Shown here: positions 1-10,056 of the stretch, piece by piece
Layout of the letters: each line of letters opens with the position of its first letter
Position numbering within the stretch: position 1 is the stretch's first letter
Origin: Shewanella marina JCM 15074
Lineage (GTDB): Bacteria > Pseudomonadota > Gammaproteobacteria > Enterobacterales > Shewanellaceae
NCBI RefSeq assembly: GCF_000614975.1
Contig: NZ_BALM01000001.1
Span: 248,001-312,000 of the forward strand
Direction of reading: 5' to 3'
DNA length: 64,000 nucleotides
The notes under the pieces: model-generated
Seen by the model: only the letters and a program-made list of their open reading frames with translations
The model's database searches: none
What the model was told of the DNA's origin: nothing
Program-made: the position numbers and the translations under genes

Positions 1-1118
1 ATGGGACTAAACAGGAGCGAGTTTTAGTGTCTGAATCACATCGCTCATGGCATATTAGACCCGATATGACATCGCCGAAAGCGAGTCAAGACTTGCTAGA
101 TAAAGCGCAACAATACGGTGTTAATCTTGATGGTACTCGTCCGGGCACTTGTTATCATGAACATTTTAGACCGGCTAAATATGGCCATGAAGATGAACAA
201 GTATTATTAAGTGAAGCCAGTGAAACTATCACCACGACCCCAGCTAAATATCGAATGGTCGACAAACGAGTGTTAGTTAAAGAGGCCTCTTCACGATTAG
301 TTGAAATTCCCGCTGAGTTTGAAACGGTATCAGAACAAGTAATAGATAAACCGGCTCATCAAATATGGAAAAAAGGTAAGGGGCCGATTCAACGCATCGA
401 TAGCTCAACAGGCGAAATTATGTGTTTGGTTGATGTGCCTGCAACCTATAAGACCATTACCAAACGAGTATTAAAAACCCCTGCAACTACTCGTGAAATC
501 GAAATTCCTGCCGTTTATAAAACCGTGAAAGTACAAGAGCAGATTGCTGCGCCTAAAGAAACGCGTACAACCATTCCGGCTAAATATGGCTCGGTAAGTA
601 AACAGGTTAAGCTAAGTGATGGCGAGTTTGTCTGGCATGAGGTGCATGACCGTAGTTTGTCGAAACATTCACGTACGGGTAATGAAATCTGTTTAGTGGA
701 AGTGCCAGCTAAATATAAAACCGTTAATGTGAAAACCGTGATGACACCGGCAAGTTATAAGACAGTAGATATTCCTGCCGCATATAAAACCGTATCAGTG
801 CAGAAGTTAGTGACGCCAGCTAAAGAGTTAACTACAGATATTCCTGCTCAATATAAAACGGTCACTTCTGAGGAGCTAGTTAAAGAAGGATATATGGAGT
901 GGCGTTCAATTTTATGTGAAACCAATATGACTCGTAGCCGCATTATGGATATTCAACGCGCACTACAGTCTCGCGGTTATAATCCGGGTAAAATCGATGG
1001 TGTTGTCGGTGTGGATACTATGATGGCGGTGAATAAATTCCAGCGTGATAATGACTTACCTGTCGATGAGTTATTGAATATTGCCACCATTAAGAAATTA
1101 GGTGTGTCGCCTAAATAA
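1..1118 (+). CDS. Repeat-rich protein with C-terminal peptidoglycan-binding domain (5' end outside window)
   Basis: The reading frame is open from base 3, so the gene very probably starts to the left of the window; a GTG at 27 is only an internal codon. Visible sequence is a chain of degenerate repeats built on Pro-Ala-x-Tyr-Lys-Thr-Val (for example VPAKYKTV, IPAAYKTV, IPAQYKTV), which suggests an elongated beta-rich envelope protein. The last ~60 residues (RSRIMDIQRALQSRGYNPG...GVDTMMAVNKFQRDN) match the PG_binding_1 fold, which binds cell-wall peptides. Two WKKGKGPIQR / WHEVHDRSLSK insertions break the repeats. Function beyond wall binding is not known to me. A shared terminator follows. 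Confidence 0.75.
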   Translation, partial: GTKQERVLVSESHRSWHIRPDMTSPKASQDLLDKAQQYGVNLDGTRPGTCYHEHFRPAKYGHEDEQVLLSEASETITTTPAKYRMVDKRVLVKEASSRLVEIPAEFETVSEQVIDKPAHQIWKKGKGPIQRIDSSTGEIMCLVDVPATYKTITKRVLKTPATTREIEIPAVYKTVKVQEQIAAPKETRTTIPAKYGSVSKQVKLSDGEFVWHEVHDRSLSKHSRTGNEICLVEVPAKYKTVNVKTVMTPASYKTVDIPAAYKTVSVQKLVTPAKELTTDIPAQYKTVTSEELVKEGYMEWRSILCETNMTRSRIMDIQRALQSRGYNPGKIDGVVGVDTMMAVNKFQRDNDLPVDELLNIATIKKLGVSPK

Positions 1119-1141
1119 CCCTAATTTGTTTTATTGGCAAC

Positions 1142-1176
1142 AAAAAAGCGGTATTACTCAGGTAATACCGCTTTTT
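1142..1176. terminator. Bidirectional Rho-independent terminator
   Basis: A 10-bp perfect stem (GCGGTATTAC / GTAATACCGC) with a 4-nt loop is flanked by A6 on the left and T5 on the right. It lies between two convergent genes and can serve both. Confidence 0.9.
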
Positions 1177-1199
1177 ATATCGATGATGCAATTAATTGA

Positions 1200-2987
1200 T
1201 TAGATAGCTGCTGTCGCTTGGGTTAACCAAGCGAGGTCATCACCATCCATCAATGGTGATAACTTAGCAAATACTTGCTGGTGGTATTGATTAAACCAAT
1301 CCACTTCCATTTGCGTCAGTAGTGATTTATCAATTAAACGCTTATCCATAGGAATAAAAGTTAAAGCTTCAAATTCAAGCATTTCACGCTCAATACCCTG
1401 TAATTGCTCACATGGACGCACTGCAACTAGGTTCTCAAGACGAATACCAAATGCATCTGCGCGGTAATAACCTGGCTCATTTGATAACACCATTCCGGGT
1501 TTTAAGGCGACATTATTGCTGTTTTTAGCAATGCGCTGTGGGCCTTCATGGACACTTAAAAAGTGACCTACACCATGGCCTGTACCATGGTCATAATCGT
1601 AACCATATTGCCATAAATATTGACGTGCAAAACTATCAAGCTGTTGACCAGAAGTACCAACAGGGAATTTAGCTTGATCAACCGCAATATGACCTTTTAA
1701 TACTAAGGTCACCATTTTACGCTGTTCATCAGTCACATCACCGATAGCAATGGTACGAGTTACATCAGTTGTGCCATCAAGATATTGTGCGCCAGAGTCG
1801 ACTAAGTAAATGCTATCCATGGTTAGCATGGCAGGCGTACCATTGTTATGGTTGTAATGACACATTGCCGCGTTTGCACCCGCCGCAGAAATGGTATCAA
1901 AACTTGGCTCTTGATATTGCGCATCTTGCAGACGGAAGCTTTCTAGCTTTTCAGCTAATTGCGCTTCATCGTATAAACGATTAGCGGCAACTTCAGCATC
2001 TAACCACGCTAAGAATCGGCTAACGGCGACACCATCACGAATATGGCAAGCACGCATGCCATTAAGCTCAGCGGTATTTTTTTGTGCTTTAGGGAGGGCA
2101 ACAGGATCCATACCGTCAATTAAAATTGCACCAGCATTTTGTGCGGTGAGTTGCGACCATGCATTACAGCTATTGGCATCTGCTAATAATTTCTGCTCGC
2201 TAAGCGCAATAAGATGTGAAGCTAACTCTGCTTCTGCTGCAAAGGTTACATTGGCTCCAACATGTTGTTCAATATCAGTAGGAAGTTTATTTAAGTCGGT
2301 AAATAAGGTCATTTCACCTTGGCTATTGAGCAGCGCAGAGCCAAGCACAACCGGTAAACATGGAATATCGCTACCACGGATGTTAAGTAACCAACAAATT
2401 GAATCTAGTGCTGAAATTAGTGCTACGTTAGCGCCTTCTTTAGCAATCAACTGACCAATTTCGGTACGTTTTTCTGCGCTGCTTTTACCCGCACTAGTAT
2501 TGCTAAATAATTTAATGGCATCAGTTGGTGCGAGAGGGCGGTCATGCCAGTTTGCATCAATTGGGTTGTGCTCTAATACAACTAATTCCATACCCGCTTT
2601 GTGTAATAGTTTTTGAGCCTGATTAAACCAAGCAAGCGTATGCACTTTTGCGTCAACGCCGATACGTGCACCTTGCGGAAGTTGGTCGATTAACCACTCT
2701 ATTTGCGGTGTGTCGGTAAGACTTTCATAGCTAAATAGTTCACTGCTTACCTGTTGACGTACTTGTACGGTATAACGGCCATCAACAAATATTGCGGCTG
2801 TTTGTTTTAATACAATTGCCAACCCCGCTGACCCCGTGAACCCCGTCGCCCACAGTAGACGCTCATTACAGGCGGGGACATATTCACCTAAATATTCATC
2901 GGCGCGCGGAATAATAAAAGCATCTATATTTGCTTTAGCCATATCAAGGCGAACAGCATCAAGTCGCTGCGCAATAAGTTGAGACAT
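1200..2987 (-). CDS. Xaa-Pro aminopeptidase (M24B)
   Basis: Long-form aminopeptidase P, about 595 residues. Two creatinase-like N-terminal domains precede a pita-bread catalytic domain. The five metal ligands are visible: Asp in DSGAQYLDG, Asp in TTDVTRT, His in GTGHGVGHFLSVHEG, Glu in SNEPGYY and Glu in RLENL. It should release an N-terminal residue next to proline in the cytoplasm, since no signal peptide is seen. I chose the second ATG (2987) because a GGAG sits 8 bases before it; an ATG at 2999 is the alternative. It is divergent from a second M24 gene, suggesting shared peptide catabolism. Confidence 0.9.
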   Translation of the reverse strand: MSQLIAQRLDAVRLDMAKANIDAFIIPRADEYLGEYVPACNERLLWATGFTGSAGLAIVLKQTAAIFVDGRYTVQVRQQVSSELFSYESLTDTPQIEWLIDQLPQGARIGVDAKVHTLAWFNQAQKLLHKAGMELVVLEHNPIDANWHDRPLAPTDAIKLFSNTSAGKSSAEKRTEIGQLIAKEGANVALISALDSICWLLNIRGSDIPCLPVVLGSALLNSQGEMTLFTDLNKLPTDIEQHVGANVTFAAEAELASHLIALSEQKLLADANSCNAWSQLTAQNAGAILIDGMDPVALPKAQKNTAELNGMRACHIRDGVAVSRFLAWLDAEVAANRLYDEAQLAEKLESFRLQDAQYQEPSFDTISAAGANAAMCHYNHNNGTPAMLTMDSIYLVDSGAQYLDGTTDVTRTIAIGDVTDEQRKMVTLVLKGHIAVDQAKFPVGTSGQQLDSFARQYLWQYGYDYDHGTGHGVGHFLSVHEGPQRIAKNSNNVALKPGMVLSNEPGYYRADAFGIRLENLVAVRPCEQLQGIEREMLEFEALTFIPMDKRLIDKSLLTQMEVDWFNQYHQQVFAKLSPLMDGDDLAWLTQATAAI

Positions 2988-3148
2988 AGTTAACTCCATC
3001 TAAAAAAGCGATGTGCAATCGAAACCATTTGATTGCGAAATATGAGTTCGATTATCGCAATCATTAACGGCTATTTACAATAGCCTATTAATGTATATTG
3101 TATGCAATAAGCTATCTCTATCATTATAACAACATCAAGGATCCTACA
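2988..3148. promoter_or_regulatory. Divergent promoter region between two M24 peptidase genes
   Basis: About 160 bases separate the two divergent start codons and must hold both promoters. AT-rich stretches are present (for example TATTGTATGCAATAAGC near 3096) but I cannot single out a convincing -35/-10 pair or a known operator. Confidence 0.4.
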
Positions 3149-4369
3149 ATGACAATAGGTGTGGGTGGCTCAACTGCTGCCATTGAATTAGCTAAATTAC
3201 AAGATATGACCACGGATATTCAGCCAGTAGCAGCGGCAGAATATCAACAGCGTATAGTGAAAGCACAGCAATTAATGCAAGCTCAAGGCATTGCAGTCTT
3301 ATACCTTAATGCGGGTACAAATTTATATTATTTTACAGGAACTCAGTGGTACGCAAGCGAGCGTATGGTAGGGGCTATTTTGCCTGCGGTCGGTGATATT
3401 GAGTATATTGCGCCCGCTTTTGAATTGGATACGCTTGAAGGTTTTATGACCATTAAAGGTCATGTTAATACTTGGCATGAAGATGAGAGTCCATATCAAT
3501 TATTTGTCGATTGCTTACAAAGATTAGGTATTACGCAGGGACAGATTGCAATTGATGAATCAACCGCGTTCTTTGTGGTAGATGGTATTGCTAAGTTAGC
3601 ACCGCAATATCAATACATTAATAGCAAGTCAGTTACTGCGGTGTGTCGGATGATTAAATCTGCACATGAGTTGGCGTTAATTCAGCGAGCAATGGATATG
3701 ACACTAGTGGTGCATCAAGCCGCCGCGGGTATTTTATACGAAGGTATTACCACTGCAGAGGTGGAAGCTTTCATTGATGCTGCCCATAAAAAAGTGGGCG
3801 CAGCCGCAGGTTCATATTTTTGTATTGTGCTATTTGGCGAAGACAGTGCTTATCCTCATGGCGTCAAATCACCTAAAGCGCTTGCCGCTAATGATATTGT
3901 GCTGATTGATACGGGATGTAAGCTACAAGGCTATAATTCAGATATTACCCGCACTTATGTATTTGGTGAGCCTAATGTCCGTCAACGTCAGTTATGGCAA
4001 TTAGAACAACAAGCACAATTAGCCGGATTTAAAGCGGCGCAGTTAGGCGTAGCTTGCGGCAGTGTTGATGTGGCTGCTCGTAGTGTATTGGAGCTGGCTG
4101 GTTTTGGCCCAGATTATAAGGTGCCGGGTTTACCACATAGAACTGGACATGGAATTGGCTTAGATATTCATGAGTGGCCATATTTAGTCAAGAGTGACAT
4201 GACTCAGTTAGCCGCAGGCATGTGTTTTAGTAATGAACCTATGTTGTGCGTACCGGGTGAATTTGGTGTACGGCATGAGGATCATTTTTATATGACCGCC
4301 GATGGTGCGCGTTGGTTTACTCAGCCAGCCTATAGCATTGATGATCCATTTGCTGTGACGGTAAAATAA
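3149..4369 (+). CDS. M24 family metallopeptidase (Xaa-Pro dipeptidase-like)
   Basis: A 406-residue, single-creatinase-domain M24 protein, shorter than the neighbour aminopeptidase. Catalytic ligands: Asp in DTGCKLQGYNSD, Asp in SDITRTYVFG, His in RTGHGIGLDIHEW, Glu in SNEPMLCV and Glu in RHEDHFYM. The pattern fits prolidase/creatinase-type enzymes that cleave X-Pro dipeptides or related C-N bonds. Start chosen at the ATG 3149, with AAGGA 9 bases upstream; the in-frame region before it reads as junk. Substrate cannot be fixed from sequence. A terminator follows directly. Confidence 0.85.
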   Translation: MTIGVGGSTAAIELAKLQDMTTDIQPVAAAEYQQRIVKAQQLMQAQGIAVLYLNAGTNLYYFTGTQWYASERMVGAILPAVGDIEYIAPAFELDTLEGFMTIKGHVNTWHEDESPYQLFVDCLQRLGITQGQIAIDESTAFFVVDGIAKLAPQYQYINSKSVTAVCRMIKSAHELALIQRAMDMTLVVHQAAAGILYEGITTAEVEAFIDAAHKKVGAAAGSYFCIVLFGEDSAYPHGVKSPKALAANDIVLIDTGCKLQGYNSDITRTYVFGEPNVRQRQLWQLEQQAQLAGFKAAQLGVACGSVDVAARSVLELAGFGPDYKVPGLPHRTGHGIGLDIHEWPYLVKSDMTQLAAGMCFSNEPMLCVPGEFGVRHEDHFYMTADGARWFTQPAYSIDDPFAVTVK

Positions 4370-4385
4370 TACAAAATATCCAAAT

Positions 4386-4415
4386 AAAAACGCTAACCGA
4401 TGGGGTTAGCGTTTT
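4386..4415. terminator. Bidirectional terminator
   Basis: Stem AAAACGCTAACC / GGTTAGCGTTTT with a short GATGG loop, flanked by A and T runs, between convergent genes. Confidence 0.88.
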
Positions 4416-4427
4416 ATTAGTTAGCGA

Positions 4428-7289
4428 TTACATCTTGAAGTTAGCCGAGATGTAATAGAAACGGCCAATATTGTCATATGCACCTTCACCATCACCATTG
4501 CCTGTCGCCATTAGTGGTAAGTCACGGTCAAAGACATTATCGACACCTAAACCAAGGGTTAAACCATTATCAAAGTTGTAGGTACCAAATAAATCCGTAG
4601 TTGCATACGAACCATAACTCATAATATTAGAGTATGGTTTGTCATATTGTGATTTAGTCGTGTCGCTATAGAGCTCTACACCATCAGTGTAGGTTGTTTT
4701 CCAGTTAAATTGCCAATCTTCGATCTTATAGGTTAATTGCAACTGCCCTTGCCATTGAGGTGAACCAATTAAGCCATCATAATCGCGGTAATCAGAGTTA
4801 TCTTCTTGGAATGGATAAGATCTTTCTTTAATTAAGTACGTTGCTAATAGGTTAGTTTTTAAATCACCTGAACCCACTTCGATATCGTAAGTTAATTGGA
4901 AATCAACGCCTTCAGTTTCTGATTTAGCCAGGTTTTGTGGGAGAACTTGAATATTGGTGATTTCACTGACTTCAGTACCATCGGCTGGATTGCTGGTGGT
5001 CGCACGAGTGATCAGTTTACAGTATTCGTTATCAATACCTGTCTTTGAGTCAATACAGCGGTTAATGATGGTTTGTGCTGAAATAGCTGAAATAACATCA
5101 GTAATTTCTATGCGCCAGTAATCAACGGTTAACGCTAAATTATCAATAAAGCTTGGTTGATATACAAAACCTGCTGTAAATGAATCAGAGGTTTCCGCAT
5201 CAAGGTTGTCATTACCACCAGAAACACCCGGTAATCGAGAACTGTCATAATCACTATCAAAGTCAGCTGCAACACCTAGAGCTGCACAGTTGGCTGCGCG
5301 AATCGCCCGAGCTTCTGGCGCCAATTTATCGAGCTCACTGACTTTGCATGAGTCTTTGGCTGAGTAGAAGTTACCTGATTGAGCACTGTAAAGTTCGTTG
5401 ATATTAGGTGCGCGAATCGCAGTGGTTAAGGTGGAGCGAATACGTAAATCATCAAATATTGCCCAGTCTAAACCGACTTTCCAACTCGTGGCATCGCCAA
5501 TTGATGAGTAATCGGCATAACGCACCGCACCATCAACAGTTAACATTTGAATACCGGGTAAATCCGCTAAAACAGGTACCGACACTTCGGCAAAGACCTC
5601 TTTAACGTTAAATTTGCCCGATTCACTTAATAGGGTATTAAAGAAAGTGTCGCCAGTGGCAATAAAAGGATCTTCTTCAGTTTCACTGGCTTCGCGGCGG
5701 TATTCAATACCCGTTGCAACCCCAACATAACCTGCTGGTAGTTCCCATAGTGCAGAGTTGGCTAATGATACACCCGCTACAAATTGATCAATCGTTGAAG
5801 TACCGACCGTCGTGGTTGATATATAGTCGCGTGCTGCGGCTGATACACTGCCGTTACCAAATAGATTAGTGGCTACACAACCATTAGCTCTTGCTTCTTC
5901 ATCACGACAAACAATATTACCGTCAGCATCGAATACTGCATCTACCGAGTTTTTGAAATTAGAGTAGATAAGGTTGTTATAGTTAGTGCGTTTATGCTCA
6001 GTTTCACCATAAAGGGTATAGGCATCTAAATCCCAGCCATCGCCAACTTCGCCTTTAATGCCTAATACATAACGTTGCGTCGTACGTTTATCATCTTCGA
6101 TACGAGGACCCATATCCGTCATAAAGCGGTTAATGGTGATACTGTCTTCACCCGCAGCATCCATTGCGTTTGCGACTTCTTGTGATAAGAAAGCATTATC
6201 ACGTGAGATCGTTGTGATCGGGTTGAAGAAGAAGAACGCGGGTTGACCTGATGTGGTGGCATTGGTCACAGAGTATTTAGCTTCACCGTAAGCCGTTAAT
6301 TCATCAGTAACGTCATAACTTAATTTAAAGTTTGCCGTGGTGCGATCAAATTCAGGCTGTAACTCTTCCCATTGCTTTAGATTGATATAGTCACATTCAC
6401 CTGCGCAGTAAGAGCCGTCAAATTTATCGCCTTTGTTAACTTCACGCATACTGCCATCAGGATTGAAGGTATAGTATTTATCCCCAATCATGGTCGTACC
6501 GCCGTTACTAATGCGATAATGGCCGCCATTAGGGACGTGTTCATAGACGGTATCCCCATCTGGGTTGGCAAATCGTACCCATGAAGTACCTGCGCGATCC
6601 CGCTCAGTCATACCAAGTCTTGCTTGCTGAGCGTGCTCAACCGAAACGGCTACGTTACCGCGATCTTCCGCAAAGTTAGTACCGTAAGAGACTGAGAGTT
6701 TTTGATTGTTGTAGCCACTGTCTTCAGCCCAACCGGTATTAACTTGAGCATTAAAGCCTTCAATGCGCTCTTTAAGCTTAAAGTTAACTACACCAGTTAC
6801 CGCATCTGCACCATAAATTGCCGATGCGCCACCAGTAATGATTTCAACGCTATCAATCCATTCTGTTGGAATACTATTGATATCAACAGCTGCTGATCCC
6901 GGTACAGAAGAGACATGGCGCTTACCATCAACGAGGACTAAGGTTCTATTGGTGCCCATTCCACGTAGGTTTAGAATATTAAGACCCGCGGTGCCAATAT
7001 GGGTACCTGAATTACCTAAAGTATCGGTACTGGCGAGTTGTGGGAGTTCGTTAAGGACTTCTGCAATGTTAATCGCACCCGTGTTGAGCAAGTCTTCACC
7101 TGTTATAACCGTTACCGGTGTTGGTGCAATCGCACCTTCACGAATAATTCGGCTACCAGTGACTTCTATTCGTTCTATGTTTTGATCTTCTTCTGCCATG
7201 GCAGAGGTCGTTGTGGCATAACCACTCACTCCGAAGGCAACTATAAGGGAGGTTTTTACTGCCCGAGAGATACTGCTTTCCCGCATCAT
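4428..7289 (-). CDS. TonB-dependent outer-membrane receptor (large form)
   Basis: A 953-residue protein with an N-terminal signal peptide, then IERIEVTGSRI and a plug domain (residues ~50-170: PTPVTVITGEDLLNTGAI, LNLRGMGTNRTLVLVDGKR, GGASAIYGADAVTGVVNF). The remainder is a 22-strand barrel ending in ...RFYYISANFKM with the C-terminal aromatic typical of outer-membrane barrels. This class imports oligopeptides, oligosaccharides or chelates with TonB energy. Two M24 peptidase genes next to it hint at peptide import, but that is only context. A ribosome site AAGGAATG precedes the ATG. No TonB/ExbBD genes lie beside it. Confidence 0.88.
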   Translation of the reverse strand: MMRESSISRAVKTSLIVAFGVSGYATTTSAMAEEDQNIERIEVTGSRIIREGAIAPTPVTVITGEDLLNTGAINIAEVLNELPQLASTDTLGNSGTHIGTAGLNILNLRGMGTNRTLVLVDGKRHVSSVPGSAAVDINSIPTEWIDSVEIITGGASAIYGADAVTGVVNFKLKERIEGFNAQVNTGWAEDSGYNNQKLSVSYGTNFAEDRGNVAVSVEHAQQARLGMTERDRAGTSWVRFANPDGDTVYEHVPNGGHYRISNGGTTMIGDKYYTFNPDGSMREVNKGDKFDGSYCAGECDYINLKQWEELQPEFDRTTANFKLSYDVTDELTAYGEAKYSVTNATTSGQPAFFFFNPITTISRDNAFLSQEVANAMDAAGEDSITINRFMTDMGPRIEDDKRTTQRYVLGIKGEVGDGWDLDAYTLYGETEHKRTNYNNLIYSNFKNSVDAVFDADGNIVCRDEEARANGCVATNLFGNGSVSAAARDYISTTTVGTSTIDQFVAGVSLANSALWELPAGYVGVATGIEYRREASETEEDPFIATGDTFFNTLLSESGKFNVKEVFAEVSVPVLADLPGIQMLTVDGAVRYADYSSIGDATSWKVGLDWAIFDDLRIRSTLTTAIRAPNINELYSAQSGNFYSAKDSCKVSELDKLAPEARAIRAANCAALGVAADFDSDYDSSRLPGVSGGNDNLDAETSDSFTAGFVYQPSFIDNLALTVDYWRIEITDVISAISAQTIINRCIDSKTGIDNEYCKLITRATTSNPADGTEVSEITNIQVLPQNLAKSETEGVDFQLTYDIEVGSGDLKTNLLATYLIKERSYPFQEDNSDYRDYDGLIGSPQWQGQLQLTYKIEDWQFNWKTTYTDGVELYSDTTKSQYDKPYSNIMSYGSYATTDLFGTYNFDNGLTLGLGVDNVFDRDLPLMATGNGDGEGAYDNIGRFYYISANFKM

Positions 7290-7605
7290 TCATCATTCCT
7301 TCATATCGTTTATTAGTATTATTTTTGGTGTAGCCAAATGATACTAATGTTGCGCAAAATAACTGACAATGCGTATTTTTTATACGATAAAGTAAGGGGG
7401 TGTTTACATATTAATCTATAAGGTTGATTTATAAACAAAAAAGTATGTAGAAATGTGTTTAAATCGTCTTGCTACAATTTGTATCATGATGATTAATAAA
7501 GATAAATTACATATTCATAAATTAGCATTTAACTTTTGTCGTTTATTATGAACAATAAAAAGCCCTGCATTGCAGGGCTTGGTTGATTCGGTATTGTGAT
7601 TGGTA
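7290..7605. other. Intergenic region, promoter of the TonB receptor plus an FKBP terminator
   Basis: Very AT-rich. It must carry the minus-strand promoter of the receptor gene. Apart from the hairpin at 7556-7580 I see no gene, repeat or recognisable operator. Confidence 0.5.
7556..7580 (-). terminator. Terminator of the FKBP gene
   Basis: Stem AAGCCCTGCA / TGCAGGGCTT with a run of A on the plus strand (T on the transcribed minus strand), 26 bases after the FKBP stop codon. Confidence 0.85.
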
Positions 7606-8079
7606 TTATTGACCAATACTGATTAATTCCACATCAAAAATAAGGGTTGAACCGGGTTTAATTTTTCCTGCAGAGCGGTTGCCGTAAGCTAATGCGCTTG
7701 GAATATAAAAGCGGACTTTTTCACCTGGAACCATGAGTTGTACACCTTCAGTCCAGCCTTTAATCACTTGATTTAAGCCGAAAGTAATTGGCTGGCCACG
7801 TTCAACTGAGCTATCGAAAACCGTGCCATCAAGTAGCTTTCCTGTGTAATGAACAGTCACTTTATCTGTAGCGCTTGGATGTTGTGTGCCCGTACCTTGC
7901 TCAAGTACTTTATATTGCAGGCCTGTTGCTGTGGTGTGTACACCTGCTTCAGCTTTATTTTGTGCTAAGAATTGTTCGCCAATTTTGATGTTTTCAGCTG
8001 CAACCTTGCTACTGTTAAAAGTAGTGTAGGCATAAAAAATTACACAGGCGATAACAACAACAGCAAGTAATACTTTCAT
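7606..8079 (-). CDS. FKBP-type peptidyl-prolyl cis-trans isomerase
   Basis: A 157-residue protein with an N-terminal membrane anchor or signal (KVLLAVVVIACVIFYAYT) and one FKBP domain (residues ~55-157). The characteristic segments TVHYTGKLLDGTVFDSS, GQPITFGLNQVIKGWTEG, PGEKVRFYIPSALAYG and GSTLIFDVELISI are all present. It should catalyse prolyl isomerisation in or facing the periplasm; the hydrophobic N-terminus without a clear Ala-x-Ala site suggests it stays anchored. It lacks the FKBP_N dimerisation domain of FkpA/Mip, though a short linker (IGEQFLAQNKAEAGV) resembles the end of that domain. Confidence 0.9.
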   Translation of the reverse strand: MKVLLAVVVIACVIFYAYTTFNSSKVAAENIKIGEQFLAQNKAEAGVHTTATGLQYKVLEQGTGTQHPSATDKVTVHYTGKLLDGTVFDSSVERGQPITFGLNQVIKGWTEGVQLMVPGEKVRFYIPSALAYGNRSAGKIKPGSTLIFDVELISIGQ

Positions 8080-8116
8080 TAATGACTAACCTTATAATAT
8101 GAGAGAATAAAATTGA

Positions 8117-8715
8117 TTAAGCCATTGACTGGGTAAGAGTCAATAACCATTGTGGCTCAAGTATAAACACAAAAGCGATAATATTGATTATTGCCGCTAG
8201 CCAAAATATTACTCTAAAACTGAGTTTTTGTCTTTTATGGGCAAACCAGTGACGACCAATAATTGCCCCAGGCCAACCACCTATTAATGCTAATAATTGC
8301 AAGGTTTTTTCTTTGGTTCGCCAACGACCCTTTTTAGCCGCATTTTTGTCTACGCCATAGGCAATAAAAGTGATGCCGCTGCAAGCAAGATAGTAAAGCG
8401 CGAAATTAGGCTTAGATAATGCCAATATCCTGCAGTGATCAAACCAATTAACCAGACTAATGCCAATATAATCTGCAGCAGCAATTTACGTTGATAAGCA
8501 TGATGTTGTTTATATTTAGCGGCATCGACCGCCCATATTTGCTGCCCTTTACTGATGCAAACAAATTGGATTTTACTGCCTATTTGGAGGGGCTTTGATG
8601 GATTGTTGAGTTCGCGCTGATTGATATAAATATCGTTTTTATATGCTTGATGACGAATAAAACCAAAACCCTTAGCTTGGTCCCAACTGACAACTTTACC
8701 TTGTAATACTTTCAC
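8117..8715 (-). CDS. Cold-shock-domain / DUF1294 membrane protein, frame broken near 8420
   Basis: The N-terminal part (KVLQGKVVSWDQAKGFGFIR, then YKNDIYINQRELNN) is a cold-shock OB fold that binds nucleic acid. It is followed by two membrane helices and a DUF1294 domain (GVDKNAAKKGRWRTKEKTLQ, LIGGWPGAIIGRHWFAHK). In this family both domains lie on one polypeptide of about 200 residues. Here the first frame runs past ...AGYWH and the second resumes at ALSKPNFALYYL in the -1 frame; one extra base in the G run at about 8424-8426 would give GYWALSKPN. I therefore treat it as one gene with a missing base. Function of DUF1294 is unknown to me. Confidence 0.75.
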
Positions 8716-8755
8716 TTAAACAGCTTTGGTTATGATTTTAATGGCTATCATAAGG

Positions 8756-9864
8756 TTATTTAGCCAAAATGCGCCACAATTTTTCCATGGGTCCTTGTTT
8801 AAAAAAGTAAAGGTAGCTCATGGCAAATAGACACTGCAACACACTGCCGATAATAAAATAAAGTAGATAATCAATACGATTAAATTCATATACCCAGTGC
8901 GGGTAAATATATCTAAACAGTAATACGCCGACGATGGATTGCAGTAAGTAGCAAGTCAGTGCCATTTTGCCCACCGCTTGTAGTGGTTTGAGTTTATTGG
9001 CGCGATTTCGGCACAGTTTGACGATGAAGTGGATATAAAGCAGTGCCATTGGGATAGCGCTGATGGTGCTGAGTAAATAGCTAAAGCGGCCAGTAGGATA
9101 GATGTGTAGGTAGAGCATATGAATCGCTATCAGTATTAAACTGGCGAGTAGAGCTTGATTAAATATGGTTTTATTTAATCCTTGGCTAAATACACCCTGT
9201 TTATACAAGTAAACACCTAACAGCATAAGGCCGGCGCTTAACCAGAGTAAACACAGTGTAGGGTAAAGATATTGGTTAATGTGACAAATAGCTGGTAAAG
9301 AATGATGTTGCCAATACTACTTTGAAAAATGCCAATTTGTTCTGCAAATAGTTCCGAGCCGCGATGACTTATCGGTTCAGTGGGGATGAAAGAGATAATA
9401 AATAAGCCGATTAGACCAACACTTATAAAAATCTTACTCCACTTTAATAGGCTAGTTTGATCGTTATTGATATAACGCATCACAAAAATACCTGCGATGG
9501 CATAGGTCAGCAAAATGTCTCCATACCAAATGATGACACTATGAAAAATACCAAAAATCATCAAAATGATCAGTCTTGATTTAACTTTTAGCAATGGACT
9601 TTCGAGTTCATCATATTTTTGCAGTTGTATATAAAGCCCGACACCAAACAACATACAAAACAAACTAATAAATCGACTTTCGATAAAACTGACTTTAATT
9701 AAGCCTATGATGCGATCAGAGAATGGAGCAAAAGAGGAAGCGACATAATGCTCAAATATACCTGCATACGCATATACATTAATGAACAATATTCCCAACA
9801 TGGCTAACCCTCGAATAGCATCAATATTATAATTTCGTGATGATATTGTTGTTGGTTGCACCAT
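8756..9864 (-). CDS. DUF418 multi-pass membrane protein, frame broken near 9260
   Basis: About 370 residues with 8-9 hydrophobic segments. The start (RNYNIDAIRGLAMLGILFINV) and the closing region (LQAVGKMALTCYLLQSIVGVLLF) are the two conserved blocks of DUF418 (YeiB-like) proteins, which are distantly related to acyltransferase-3 membrane proteins. The first frame ends at ...LHCVYSG and the second reads ...YPTLCLLWLSAGLMLLGVYLY, one base back. One added base between about 9255 and 9290 restores a full-length family member. Substrate unknown. Confidence 0.75.
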
Positions 9865-10056
9865 GATGGTTGAGTACTCCCTAATAATATGACTTTATTG
9901 TTTAACTCTATGCCTTTAATAGGGTTAAAGCCAGTAAGTGAAAAATCAATAATCTTATGGTAAGAATATTTGCTAATAAATACTGATGTTTTTGTTACTT
10001 TAACCGTATAATCCGAGCAATTTTTTATCTTTTGTTATGATGGTAAGGGTTAACTT

